From contig VXAA01000906.1 in the NCBI GenBank assembly GCA_013399115.1, positions 289,515 through 353,514 on the forward strand: 64,000 bases of DNA. Reading direction: 5' to 3'. Both the position numbers and the translations under genes were made by a program. Of the stretch, positions 1 to 12,164 are shown piece after piece; positions within the stretch are counted from its first letter, which is position 1, and every line of letters begins with the position of its first letter. The DNA comes from Anseranas semipalmata. Taxonomy: Eukaryota > Chordata > Aves > Anseriformes > Anseranatidae. Under the pieces are notes generated by a model, which was not told the DNA's origin, ran no database searches, and saw only the letters and a list, made by a program, of their open reading frames with translations.

Positions 1-28
1 CAGGCCTGCGGACGGTTTGCACTCTGAA

Positions 29-52
29 TTTAGTAGGCTTTTGCCTACTAAA
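29..52. repeat. Perfect 10-bp hairpin with a TTTT loop
   Basis: The arm TTTAGTAGGC (29-38) is the exact reverse complement of GCCTACTAAA (43-52), with four T between them. It would fold as a tight stem-loop in DNA or RNA. Nothing around it suggests a tRNA, snoRNA or bacterial-type terminator in this vertebrate-like sequence. A 10-bp stem with a short loop is only mildly unexpected in 64 kb, so it may be chance. Confidence 0.5.
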
Positions 53-3000
53 GAAGCATCAGACATAATTTGGATTTTCTAGTGTAATAGAGGGTTTTAA
101 AAGGATCATTATCAAAATAGCAAAAAGGCACCTTTGTTGACAGAAGTACCTTGCTTTATTTTTAAGTTTACTGGCATCTATAAACGTTTGGAGTAATTCC
201 TCAAATTCCTAGCTGTGGATTTTTTATGTTCATATGTAAATAAACCGCAAAGCTGCAAATAAGCATTTGCCACTTGGAATGGTTTTTTGAAAGCTAACTG
301 CAATAGCACAGCTGAAGTTCAGAAAGCATGCTTACAGGCAGTGTCTTCCGAGCAAGGATTTGCAACCCTCTGAGGTACTGCAGGTTAAACTCGAACAGAC
401 GTGGTAAAGCATGGCTGTAACTTCCGTCAGTACTATTACAGTGGACGCTTATTCTGATGCCTCAAAGATATCCCCTTATTACTACCTGTGTCCCACAGTT
501 TGAGGACTGCTGTTCAAAGAAAATTGCAGAACTTAGAGCATATGGCAAGTGATGAGAAATGTTGCACTTCACTATTCATTCAACCTCCTCTTAGGTCTTT
601 GTGGTGACCCAGTCAAGGGCTAGACTGAAGAGCTCATTTTGAAAGGTATTTTTTCCCCAACATCTCCACCTGTACCAGGGTAGTGGACACGAGTGGTAAG
701 AATGTGATTCTGCCTTATAGCAGAAACGTGGAAAGCTTAGGTTAATAGAGGAGCACTGCAGCTTTGGCATTTCTACAGTCGGAGCAATCATCAAATTGCC
801 AAAGCTGCGTGAAGCCAGTTTGGTAGCGTGCTTATCATCCTAGTATTCTAGCTTTCTGCGAGCCCTGTCAGCTGGTTTAAGTCAAGTAATTTCAGTACTA
901 ACTGGGGTTAGCTACCTGACAGAGCATCTGTGCTTATCACTTGCAGGAAGTGTTTGTGTCTGGCCAGAAATGAGACGCCCAGAACAAGCAGCAGCTGCGA
1001 AGCGTAGATCTCAGCCTGACGTTGAAATGTGACGGAGCGCTGCAGAGCACCAGGATTCGGAAGAGAAGAAAATGGGAAACAGCTGAAGCAAGGCAAACTA
1101 GAGGCAAGTCTTCCTGGCTGTTCCGTAAGGTGACGCACCTCTGCTGAGGGGAGCAGGGCTCCCAGCAGGGAATGCCACCGCATGTACGTAGGGGAGCTGT
1201 GCTGGCTGTACGTAGGGGAGCCGTGCTGTCTGCTTTTGCACAGCATCAGGGGTGGCTCAGTGTGCCTCGCGTAGTGGCTGCCCCAGAGAGCCGAGTCTGT
1301 GTCTGGTTGATGCACTGAAAAGAAGCAGCTATTGCAGGCTGGGGCAGACTTCAGTGCTGCCAGAAATAAACCGGGTCCGGTATCAGAGCTAAACCTATCT
1401 TTCCTTCCTGAAAAGCACATCCGATGTGAGGCTCCGCAGGTGGTCTATGGCACTAGGTAATAATGACAGGGCACTGAGGCTGGCAGATATATCATGGGAG
1501 AATCAGAGATGGATCCCACAATCCTGCTGGAAACATGGAATAAATCCAGAGTGCTTTGGCTAACTGCAGCGCAGTTACAATGATGTAAAACCAGTGTCAG
1601 AATCTTCCCAGAGGTTCACACCGTGGTTGGTAATGGGCGTTAGGACCATGTCGTTCCAGTCCTAGCCCCCCTTTCTAAGCGCTCTGCAATGACAAACACT
1701 TTGTCCAGGCAGCCAGGCCTCACGCTGTGCTAGGTCAGGATGCGATCGTGTGTTTGGGAGTGTGATCTGTCCCTGGCTGTTTCTGTCGAAGAGGGAGAGA
1801 AGGTGGCAGGGTCTGTGAGAGGCAGCGGTTTGTTTTACGTGTTTGTGAAGGTATGATATACAGTAATGGACTAGGATGTACATCTCAACCGGCCAAGGCC
1901 TCATGGCTTCACTCCAAAAAGGCTATACAGCTATGAGCGTGCTTGCATTTTTCTTTGTGCTGAAGGGCACAAGAGAGAGAAAGTAAAAATACTTATGCCA
2001 AAACGGTTCTTGTCTTGCAAGAAGAATTTGGAACTAAGTCTTTCCTAAACGCTATTCAAATACTCAGAGTAAACATTCTGCTTAAAGTTCCCTGGCTATT
2101 CCACCAGACAAAACAATCTCTGCCTTACTGCTTACGATCATCTTTCAGTCCAGATGTAACTTTGTTTTTATCACTGTGATGAAGTATGTTTTACGAAACT
2201 CTATTTTATTGCAGCTTCCCAGAAATGCATGTTTCGATATACCAGACAAGCATAAGCAATGAGCTCGTATGTAGAAAAGTGTCTGTTTTATACTTAGTGA
2301 ATATACGTGCTGTGTGCTTGGTATGAGTTCAGTATGTATGGCATGCCTCCTACCAAATGGTTCAAGCGCAGGGAGAGAGTTGGGTGGTGATGGGAAGAAC
2401 GTGAAGCCTTTGAATGGAGAGGGGCCTGGCAGGCAGGTGGGAGGTGGGAGCTGTGATCATGCTCTGCACACTTGTTTTATACGGCAAACTCTCCAACAAC
2501 CGTAATTACAAAAGGGCATTTTTGCTGCTCACTGATGACAGTACGTCAGTTAGCTGCTCCACCTGACAACAAGGAAAGGTGCTCAGTTCATTGGAGGCTG
2601 AAAGCACCAAAGCTAGAGATTTCTGTGCCTCTGCAGACAGGAGAGCCAAATCCTGTGTATTTGGCTGTGCGGGTCTAACTGGCAAACAACTATAGAAACA
2701 GTACGACAGCCTCCTGTGGCCCTCGATTTCTGGCAATTTGATATCAAAGGTGCTTAGCTACAGGCAGCCCGATGGTTTTCCTAGCTGTCAGCGGTGGACG
2801 GTCTCCCTGGAAGCTGAGAGTCAAACCGAGTTACTTTTGGCTTGCGCACCAGCAGCAGTGAAGACTGGATTGTTGGAAGCCACGGTGTGATCTGTTAGTC
2901 TGTCTACAGACATCACAGGGTATTGCTTCGGTCCTCTGACATCTAAGAGCTTGGACTTTTTTTTCAGTTGCTTTTGTTACTGTTGTTTCAGTGTTTCATC

Positions 3001-3229
3001 TTTGGACCTGTTGGCCTCCTTTTGAGCTTGGACATAGCAAGCCTTTTCCTCGAGGGCAGCTAATGGCAGGGGAAGCTGAGCTCGCTGTTTTCACCCCTCT
3101 ACAGGGAACAAGCAATTCGGAGCAGGACAGCCGACCGTTGTCAGCACCCCTCAGCCTGCCAGGAAAGCTCCGGCGCTGGGCGAGGAGCTGGCGGCGTTGG
3201 GCTGCCTGCACCTCGCCTCTTGATTAAAG
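53..3229. other. Non-coding stretch without recognised gene
   Basis: This is mixed-composition DNA with stop codons in all frames. The longest open frames reach only 170 codons (minus strand, 908-1420) and lack family resemblance, so I regard them as chance. The only structure I see is the short tandem duplication at 1183-1230. The left part (1-900) is AT-rich and ordinary. I saw no CpG island and no transposon end. Confidence 0.6.
1183..1230. repeat. Two-copy tandem duplication, 24-bp unit
   Basis: Copy one (1183-1206) and copy two (1207-1230) are adjacent 24-bp units that differ at only two positions. Both begin TGTACGTAGGGGAGC. The unit is not a known satellite that I recognise. The high identity points to a fairly recent local slippage or duplication event, so copy number may differ between individuals or close relatives. 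Confidence 0.85.
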
Positions 3230-3560
3230 GCAGGCATTTGCCCATGTTCTCTAAATGACATGGGATCATTTACAGTTGTAAAAATGCGCTGTTACAAAAG
3301 CTTTGTCATTCACCTTTAGCGATGAAAATGTTCAGCCCTGACAATGTTATCTGGAGAGAACAGCAGCTCCAATCATCTCCAACATGCTTGCAATATAACA
3401 CGGCTTCGAGCGAAGCTCGCTGACACCGGTGCTGCAAAAGAAAGGGATGAAAATGAAGTGACCATTACAATGAGCAATGGGAGGCAGATGACACGCAATT
3501 CTGCTTGAACAACTGAATTTAAATAACAGAAAATCGCACTGCCTGTCCTTTTTCTCTTGT
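3230..3560. promoter_or_regulatory. Candidate conserved non-coding element
   Basis: This block has the balanced, low-CpG, word-rich composition typical of vertebrate CNEs. It contains a perfect inverted repeat, CCCATGT (3241-3247) with ACATGGG (3258-3264). It also has nested short palindromes around 3404-3422, several ATTAC/CATTT words, and a TTTAAATAA word near 3518-3527. No open frame fits it. Conservation itself cannot be seen from one sequence. The call rests on composition and motif density, so confidence is moderate. Confidence 0.35.
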
Positions 3561-6269
3561 AGCTCTCTGGAGGTGGTCTCTCCACAGCAGTGAATTATTC
3601 CTGGGCTTTGGCATAAAGCAGCACGTGTCCCCGCAATCTGTGGAGCTCTCTGTCCAGCCCGAGCAGAAGCCTTCTGAAACACTGCCGTCTCGTGGCAGCC
3701 TCTCGCACTGCCGCAGCCGCTGTGCCGCATGCAGCCTTGCCAGAGGTCACAGGCAGATGTCAGAGGCACTTAGCAGCAGGCAGCGTGCACCACCGAAACT
3801 TCTGCACGTTTCCCAGATGAGGATAGAGAGTTGGTTTTGTGCAGAAAAAAGAAAATGAATCAGATGAGACAGGTGCCCAGTCAGATGATGACAAAGTAAC
3901 TGAACTGCTGCCAAGCGAAAGGCAGCCCTGGATTCCCTTGACGGGTTTCTGTGCTTTCATGAGCCTCATAGCAGCCCTGAATTCAGTCACCTTGCTGAAG
4001 CAGTTGAGCGTCCACATCGACAGACAGGCCGGAGGGTTTACAGCTCGGGAAGGCAGATGACCCGGGGCGGCTTTCTCAGAAAGGCAGCTCCCTTCTGTCC
4101 CGAGCCAGCTCTGCTGTACAGCCTTCAGCATGTCCTGTTACTTAAACTCAGCACAAAGTGTTGCAGAAATTGTGCAGTAAGTACCAGATGAAGGTACCCT
4201 AAATAACGTGAATCATTTTCTCCTTTTTAGACTCCCAAGAGCATTAAATCAGGTGGGTTTTGCCTGGGATTGCTTTAGTGCTCATCATTTAATTAGAAAC
4301 AATCATGCTCTCACTGCATAAACTCTAAGTTTGATTCAGAGTATTTCAGTATGGGTTCTACAGAGTGCTTTTAAAGGCAAACCAGCGTCAGTCTTAATTT
4401 TTGACGTATGAATTATTTGCTAGGATTGCCATCAGATGACTGAGAGTCAGCTTTTCCAGTCTGTGGTTTTTAAACCAGGTTTTCTTCTCAGAAGAGTTAT
4501 TTTGTGTGGGGTGGAAGACCTGCTTAGAAGCAAGTCTGACCTGTGTCCATCTGGCAGTCTATACAGGGCCTTAGCCAGAGCCGTTAAAATCGCTAGGTGG
4601 ATTTCCTCTGACCTGTGACAAAGAATGTTTTCGTCCTGTGCCAAACTTGTTGACCTCCTGCCCCATGGATATGCCAGAGTTTGTGCGAATCTTCTGTATA
4701 TTGCAGCCTGAGATGATACTAGAAGGAAAAGCTTGCCAGACTGCAGCCGCAGGGTCCGGGCAGGGTGCTTGTGGAGCGGTACGGCACCTCAAATGTCTGG
4801 TTTGTAACAACGGTTGTGGAGGCCTTCCTCTGCCTGACCCAGATGATCTGAGCCCGAGCACCAGCTCTGCAGGTAGCTGTCTGTTGATGTAAACGGACAC
4901 GTCTGTGGCAGAGGACAGGTAGCTCTAGGTTCCCGCAGTACTACCCGCAGAGTATACAGTACGTTTGCTACGAAATGACTTCCATATACATTTTACTAAC
5001 TGACTTTATAAAAAACAGACTTGAGTACAGCTTTGAGAAGTTGCTGATTGCTGCGGGCACCTTCAGTCATATTGTATTTTTCCTCAGAGAGGAAGTTTTA
5101 GTGAGTAAACCTGTTCCCATTAAAACCCACTATTTTTAATCGGAACAGGGTCAGATGTGGGGGATTTACTGGTGGGATTTCAGGATGCTTAAAGACACAA
5201 CGGGCGGATTTCCCTAAAGGCCTAGCACATACTTCACCGGTGGGTGCCTGAGGATAGGCACACTGCCTTGGGAACGGAGTGGTACAGCTGCTGGCACCAG
5301 TACAGGTTTGCAAGGCTAGATGGCGGTGTCATTTGATGCCTTTCTTGCCTTATGCACTCATGTATATAATTTTATTTTATGTACCCACACCTTACAACCC
5401 TTGGCTTCACGTATCTGCTGCTATAAAATACAAGTCTGTCACTTTCTCTGAGCTTTCCAACCTTCTCCTCTTCTGTTCGTGAGGGACATTTTCCCTCTCC
5501 TAGATGCACACAGATTCCCTTAAAGACATGGTACGGTTGCAGGGATGCTTTATGTTAAGGGACAGCCTGCTGTCTCTCTGCTGCAGAAAAGCACTTGCTT
5601 CTCATCACTCAGACTGACTAAAAACTTGGAGCTTTTGTTTTCCTAACTCTCCCCCTGTTGTGTCTTCAGATGAACCCAAGGGCTGTCTGTAAACCCTCTC
5701 TCTTTAATCTTGACATAAGCCCCTGCTCACTCTACTACCCTTCGTGGTTTGTTTTTGGTATGTAATCTGTTTGGACATCCCTAAAATTGGGGTGACTTTG
5801 AGGTGGCGATTGAGTGCAGATCAGTTTATTAAGTGATCTCCGTATAACAGCGACAAGCTTCATCTGCTCTTGGAGCCTGACTGAACGCGGCCAAGAAGTG
5901 CTGAGGAAGCCATCCACCTGCTTTTTGTTTTCCTGAAGCACTGAGGTCATCTGGTGTCTCTCTTGTTCTGCCTCAGAACACATTGGCATCTGCTCTCCTG
6001 TACAGGTGCATGTGGCAAAAAGAGAGCTGGGCCCTGCCTGCTCTGAGCTGCAGCGAGTCCAGTGCTGAGTTCTGGCCCAGGTTCTGTGGTTCCCTGCTCG
6101 TGGGACAGGGGGGACATCGGACAGACATCGGGGATGGAGGCCTCGTGGTCGTACAGTGACAGGAGGGTGCCGATAACATCTGGGCGCTGGGCTCTCCTAT
6201 TGGGGTGGGTAGGGCGTGCGTCCCCAGCTGCGCGGGGGGAAGCTGGGGCTCTATCAGCGAGGTGCTCTG
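3561..6269. other. Non-coding stretch without recognised gene
   Basis: No coding potential or transposon is evident. A minor AT-rich patch at about 4205-4430 contains an ATCATTTAATTAG stretch with a homeodomain-type TAATTA-like core and might be a weak enhancer element. Otherwise I see nothing. ORFs of up to about 123 codons here overlap one another on opposite strands and have no recognisable domain. Confidence 0.55.
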
Positions 6270-6580
6270 TGCCTGCACTAATTAATTAGCTTGCTTCTCA
6301 GGATGGTGATTGGCAGCGCCTCCGAGACCGATTAGAAAAAGTCCTGGTTCTTGTCCATTTATGGCTACTGCAGATTCACTGATATTTTTAAAAGGGTAGA
6401 TACTAACTCTGCTCCGCTGTCCTGATCAGATTAAACCCGCTTCATTTATTCTGACCGCTGAAATAGCAGCTGCAGTTTCATCTGTTACGCCGCTTTGTCT
6501 CCCTGCGTGATCTCCCTTAAAATACTTCAAGTACTATCAAAAATCACTCTGTCTACTCATAAAGTAGCAGTGAGAACAAA
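6270..6580. promoter_or_regulatory. Candidate conserved non-coding element with homeodomain palindrome
   Basis: The block opens with a perfect 12-bp palindrome, CTAATTAATTAG (6278-6289). It holds overlapping TAAT/ATTA cores, the classic dimeric paired-class homeodomain site. GATTGGC, GATTAG and GATTAAACCC words follow within 250 bp. No ORF explains the segment. A CpG-rich patch lies about 260 bp downstream, the same pairing seen elsewhere in the window. Enhancer function is inference. Confidence 0.35.
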
Positions 6581-6839
6581 CCAAGGGAGCCCAGTTCTGC
6601 TCGGGAGGACAAGAGGGTGCCAAAGTTGTTTCAGCTCTGAAGGGTGCTGTCATTTCTAAGGGTTACGATTTCTCTCTCCATATTCCCCTGGATGTGTGCA
6701 TATATGCCATACAGAGTCATCTGCCTCCCGAACAGGTCACGCAGTCCTGGGTAGGACTTGTTTGATTTTACTTGATGACAATTGAGTATGTCACGGGGAG
6801 AAAACCAAGGTAAAGCGTTGCTGTCAGCCCTATATCACA

Positions 6840-6985
6840 GCAGCGCGGCTCCTGGGCTCGCGCGGCCGCGGCGCTGGGAGGCACGGAGGCCCTGGGAGGC
6901 CGCTGGGCTGCGGTGCTGCGCGGCAGCGCTCGTGGATCGACGCGCCGGGAAGGAGATCCGGAGGCTTGTTGGCAGGCGCGTCGTT
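6840..6985. promoter_or_regulatory. Short CpG-rich cluster
   Basis: By eye there are about two dozen CpG dinucleotides in roughly 145 bp, including a GCGGCCGC (NotI-type) core near 6861-6870. This is far above the surrounding CpG-poor DNA. It is shorter than formal CpG-island length criteria. No exon or start codon context is recognisable beside it, so it is better read as an orphan CpG cluster than as a known promoter. Confidence 0.6.
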
Positions 6986-9900
6986 AATGCCATTAGATGT
7001 TCCTTAGGCCTGCAGCAGGCTGCGCGTTCAGCAGTACAGCTGTAAGTGCTAGCTCCTGCAGAAATAACACTGAATGTATGTAAATCCTGTTGAACACTAA
7101 TGTAATTTGAGCTTCTCGGGTGGATTAGCAGCCTCTACGATGAGCGGCGTGCTCTTAGTGGAGGATCCATTGCACAGGGCTGTAGGGTGCTCTTTTCCTG
7201 TGACGTGGCAATGTTTTTTGGGTGCTGGTGGGGAGAAAATTCCCTCCTGTGGCTAAAGGGGTTATCTGCAGCTCATGCCATTTGAAGTCTTTGTATCAGC
7301 ATGTATTTTCATGGACTTGTAGGCATGTTCATCCTGTCTGTGTTCATCTGTCTATTTAAAACGAGTCAGAGAGAGCGAGATGTATAGACATACCAAGTCC
7401 AAGCAGAGGTCTTTCCCCTGCATCCATAAAGCCTAGTTTTGCAGCAAGGGTTTGAATAGTGGGTGATTTAGGTCCTGGGGTGCTGGGTGAAAGAAGCGCC
7501 CATGCACTGGAACTGCCTAAGAACTGACCAGTCTGGGTTTTTAACACATTTGGGAACAAAGGTGCAAATCTCCCTTTATCTGTTTTGTTTTTGAAGTTCT
7601 AAGATGGGAATTCTGCTCTTGTATTAGTTTTGTGTCATTTCAGTGACTTGCAAAAGAGGAAGGTGAGACTCTACTAGCCATGCTGTCTGTATGTTTTCTA
7701 AGGCCAAGCCACATCACCTTACACTCCCCTTCCTACTGCTTCCTTTCTTTTCAGAAACTGAGGCAACACATGGCACCAACAGAGCTGGAGTGGCGTGGGG
7801 AGTGCTGGCACGGTGGTTCGCCAGGAGTATGGATCGCGTCCTCAGCTAAGCGAAGCTTAGAGGGAGCTCTGTCACTGTTGTTAGCCGGGACTTCACTCAG
7901 CATTTTTAAGTGGTGCTGAAGAAAAGGACAGGTGAGCTGAATACAATAAAAATAACACGATTGCTTCGTGTAGGAGGAAAAACAATGTTTTCTGTAATTT
8001 TTGCTAAAGCTGTAGTGAAATTTGGTTCCCCACCTTACAGTCTGCTGCTGCTCCTGATCACAACTTGAAGACGAATATACGATTTGCAGGTAGTAGTTGA
8101 CGTGCAGCAACATCTAAAATTGTGCTTTTTTCCCACTGGCTGCACCGAGAAGGTCAGTTTTGAAAGCAGCTGGTGGAAACATTCGCATAAATGTCTGCTG
8201 CTTTGAAGATCCCGGAGAACGTTTGAATCTGCTTGCGTCACTGTCCACCCAGTTTCCAAAACTCATCCTCAGTGCAGGGCTGTGCTATCAGCTCTGTCAC
8301 GGAGGAGATGGCAGCTTGGCTGTGTGTGGCCCCTGCGCAACAGGACAAACAGTGGGATGAACGATCAAGCTCTGCAGAGCATCTGTGGAAAGGGGAGTTT
8401 GTATTCTTCCTGCTGGAGAGACAATTGTGTACGTGCTGTGAGGGGATATTGCTCCCCCGTTGTTTTAAAGTTCTTTAAAGGACTTCTCTCCTTTCACTCG
8501 CACACTCCCTTCAGAACTGTTAATCTCACCATTGTTCCCCGTTATTTGGGGAAAGTGGGAGGGCATTGTTCACCGAAGGATTTTGTGTTACTAAGAACTG
8601 TTTGCTAAGGAGTGTGGCATTGTACTTTTTCTCTGCTGCAGAGTGTTAGCCAAAATTGAAGAGGGAGGCCTTTATTGTAAAAGTTATTTAAATAACATTA
8701 CCGTGCTTCTTGGCTGTTCTCTTTAAAGACATTTTAATAGCAGCCCCACTCAGCAGTCTGACAACTCACCTTGTCGCGTTTATGGCTATAACACAAATGT
8801 CCAGTGGTGGCAGGGGAAGAACTTGGCTTGTTGGACCTGGGTGTTCCTCAGCCAGGAGCCCTCCCTTTACATCTTGGGGGAAGGGAGTTTCCTGGCTCAG
8901 CCACGGATAGCCTGGTGGAGGAGGCCAGAGAGGCCAGGCCGCTTCAGGAGTCCTCCCCGCTTCCCCTGGGAGCTGCCTGGCGGAGCTGCCCAGCTTTTGG
9001 ATGCTTTTTGGATGGTTTGTCTTGGAAACCTTTGTTCCACGTCTTCTTATCTCAGATGTGGTCAAGCCAAACTTTAAGGAGCTCTTAGGTGGCTGCCGCT
9101 TCTATTGTTGTAATTTTGGTTTGTTTATGCTCAACTTGTAAAGCAAACCTCCCCTCCAGGAACAAAGAGCGTCAGCAAACCACGGGGTGTCAAGTCTCCA
9201 CGGCATCTCCCCGGAAGATGCAGAGGCAGAATTCAGCTCAGCGGATTTTATCTGCCCAGACTCCGCAAGTAGGATGGCAAACCATCCCAGCGTGTGTCAA
9301 AGAGGGCACGTAGAGTACTGTGTCCATCACATGTGAAATGCTGATTCAGCCATGGGAACTGGACAACAGCCCCGTCCAGAGCCCAACAGCTCGGTAAAGC
9401 AAACAGCCCTGATTTGCAGCAGGACTTTCAAAGAGTCGCGTGCATGTCAGTCCACCTGCTCAGAGTCGAGCCCGTCTTCACTTGGGGTCTGAAGGAGTTC
9501 TGTGGTCTCCGTGAAAGAAGAGGGGAGTTGCTGGAAGGAGCTGCTCTTTGAGCCCACACCATCTTCCTCACCTCCCTGCCAGAAGGCAAGTAGCTACTGT
9601 CCCTAACACAATGATATGTCTCAGGCTCCCACAGGTGTTCTAAACCACTTGGTGTCCCAAATTAGGCTAGGATTAAGACCATACAGTTTTTCCTGGCTAG
9701 TTCTTCAAATTGACTCTTCAGGATTCAGTGCCAGCGTTATGATCCTGATGTCTGACAGTGAAGGACTTTGTATCGTCCCCCGTGAGAGAACAAGGCCTCA
9801 TGGCTGAGACTGAGGAGGTGAAAATGAATGCTGTCCAAAATTGTCCTGCGTCTCCCCTGAAGAGTGGGAAGAGCCTGAGCTATATGCATGTGCAAGCCGG

Positions 9901-11088
9901 GGAGGTTTTCATCACATTTCGAGTTCAGGCAGTATTAGGAGGCAGCAGGGAAATATATTTCAGTGCTTCTCAGACAGATGTGATTTAATTTCTCTGAAAC
10001 ACGTTACGTGCCAAAACTCAACCTGTCCAGCAGCTCACAGCAGCTCCTGGGTCCTGCTGTATGGAAGCTCTGTGCTGTACGTACCTGTATGGGCAGAGAC
10101 TCCTGCAGCAGAGAGTATACCTGGGAACGCACAGAGGGGAGAGCAGGGCCAACAGAGCTCACCCGGAGAAGACTGTCTCCTTACCTAACCCGCCTCAGTG
10201 TGGGAGGGAGCTGCGCTTCTGCTCCCTGGAGGACAGGTACCACGTGTCGGGAAGGTGTACGTGTTCATCCCCTCCTCCCGCCACGTCCTGCATCCCGAGG
10301 TCTGCCTGCTCCTCCTGTGAAAGCCGCTGGCTGCTTTGATCCCAGCCAGCAAACAAGCGTTACGGAAAGCCTTGCACAGGCTGGAGAGCTGCTGAGGTGG
10401 CAGCTCGGTGGGGCCGATGACCTCCAGCAGGAAGCGGTGACAAGCAGCCTGGAGGAGCAGTTGCTTCTTTGGCCAGCAGAACCGTGACAGAGGGGAGTTG
10501 GGGCAAGCGGTGCTGCAGTCCTTACGGGCTCAGCATCCTCACCTCCGGGCTGCGCTAGGGGCGGCGTTGGAGTTAACGGGATCATCTGGCTTGCGCTTGT
10601 GTCGGTCGTGTCAGAGGTCTTCTGCAGTCCCTGCTGGTTAATGTCACAGTCCGGGCCTTACGTGGCCTACGCTGCACGTGGAGTTCTGAGAAATCCAAGG
10701 TGCCGATCTGCCACTGGAAGAGCACTTGGGCAGCAGAGGAGCAGAGGCCCTGACAGTGACATGGAGGTGTTACTTCAGCTTTTGAATTAATTTCTTTGCA
10801 GCTAACTCTGATGGTAATGTATCCTCAGTGTTTTGTGGTGGTGTTGCAGATGGTGATGATCTTTTAATGAGTCGATACATTCATTACTCACTGGTCCAGC
10901 TTGTAAGGCCATTGCTGTCATTCATTCAGAAACTAAAAGTTTTTTTTCAGGAGAGCTTGGCAAACATCCCTTCACCAGGGATCCAAGGGCATCATCCTCT
11001 CTCAGCTGTACAGCTTCTCATTAATATTTGAAAAGATTTAGTGTAAAATTTAGGGTTGGAGTGTAGTATTTTATGCAGTCATTTCCAA
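6986..11088. other. Non-coding stretch without recognised gene
   Basis: Ordinary intergenic or intronic sequence. The only symmetric structure I noted is a perfect 14-bp palindrome, GTTATTTAAATAAC (8683-8696), in a small AT-rich patch near 8640-8740. ORFs at 10008-10487 and similar places run through GC-rich sequence on both strands and show no family features. The downstream edge meets a CR1 fragment. Confidence 0.55.
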
Positions 11089-11215
11089 ATTGATAGATTC
11101 CTAGATTTTTCAGGCCAGAAGGGACTATTATGCGCACCTTCTCTGACCCCCTGCATAATGCAGGCCACATTTGTTTGAAGTTTCAATTTGCTTTCCTGAG
11201 CAAACTTGTATATAT
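11089..11215 (-). mobile_element. Old CR1 LINE 3'-end fragment
   Basis: The plus strand reads TAGATTCCTAGATTTTTCAG, then GGCCAGAAGGGACTATTATG, and later CCCCTGCATAATGCAGGCCA. These closely follow the reverse complement of the CR1 3' region as found in turtles, crocodilians and older bird CR1 copies (a pattern of TAGATTC..GAAGGGACCATTATG..CTGACCTCCTGCATAA..CAGGCCA). The element therefore points to the minus strand with its 3' end near 11089. It is short, 5'-truncated as most CR1 copies are, and diverged, so it is an immobile fossil. The internal boundary near 11215 is uncertain. Confidence 0.8.
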
Positions 11216-12138
11216 TCTATATAGTTTGGTACAGAGGAGTAGCTAGTGAAAAGGTTGAAAGCCATAAATATTATATTAGACCACCTGGTGCTCTGGAGCT
11301 TGCTTCTGAATGATGGCCGCTCAAAATGAAAAGCGGCTCGAAAGATAGGGAGATGGAATGATGTGAATATTGCAAAGAGCAACTGAATGGCTCCGCGTTA
11401 GGGAGAAGTTGTTTCTGGGAGCATGGTTTCAGTTCAAGTTTTATGTTTTTCCTTTGGCAAACAAATGCTCTTTCACTCAGCATAACCTTTATTTTAGAAA
11501 CAGGGAAGCAAGAAAGGGAGAGAGAGGTTTCTCTGGGAGAGCGCAGTATGTGTGAGTGACGCGGTAATGACGAGCCTTCTGCAACTGCCAGGGGAGTGCC
11601 CCTTACCCAAGGGCTACATTGTCAGCAAAGGTGCAGCACATGACAAATAGCCTGGTAGTTACAGAACGATATTTGCTATATTGCGGTGTAATGATTCATC
11701 TGAATAGTAGGAAAATATATTTACTGACATCCCGTCGAGTGATTGAAGACGTGTTGAATGGCTCGAGAGAGATGTTTGTGTCTTTGCATCTCTGTTTTAA
11801 ACAAAGATAAAAAGGAGAGGCGGTAGGAGTCCCAGGCTGAGCAGCTGCCTCTGTGACACCGGCCCAGGCTTTGGTGGTCTTCCCTTCGCTCAGCCTATTG
11901 CTCATGCTGGAGCCTGCAGAAGTGTTCTACAGGCGAGCGCAGACCCACCACGTAAAAACTGCAGGTTCTGACCTGATGATTAACGTTGGCTGCTTGAAAT
12001 AACCCAAATGCTGCTCTCTGATCTGATAAAAGAATAAATACGTTGGGTGTGAGTGATGGGAGCTAGGGGGAGGAGCTGGGAGGGGACAGGGACAGGTTTT
12101 GGTCGGGCTCGGTTTTCTGAGAATAGAGCAGCTTTTGA

Positions 12139-12164
12139 GGAAAAAAAAACATGCTTTTTTTTCC
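12139..12164. repeat. Near-perfect 26-bp A/T-run palindrome
   Basis: GG, nine A, CATG, C, eight T, CC form an inverted repeat centred on CATG with one mismatched pair. It would fold back as a simple hairpin. Facing homopolymers like this often arise by slippage. I know of no function. Confidence 0.7.
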
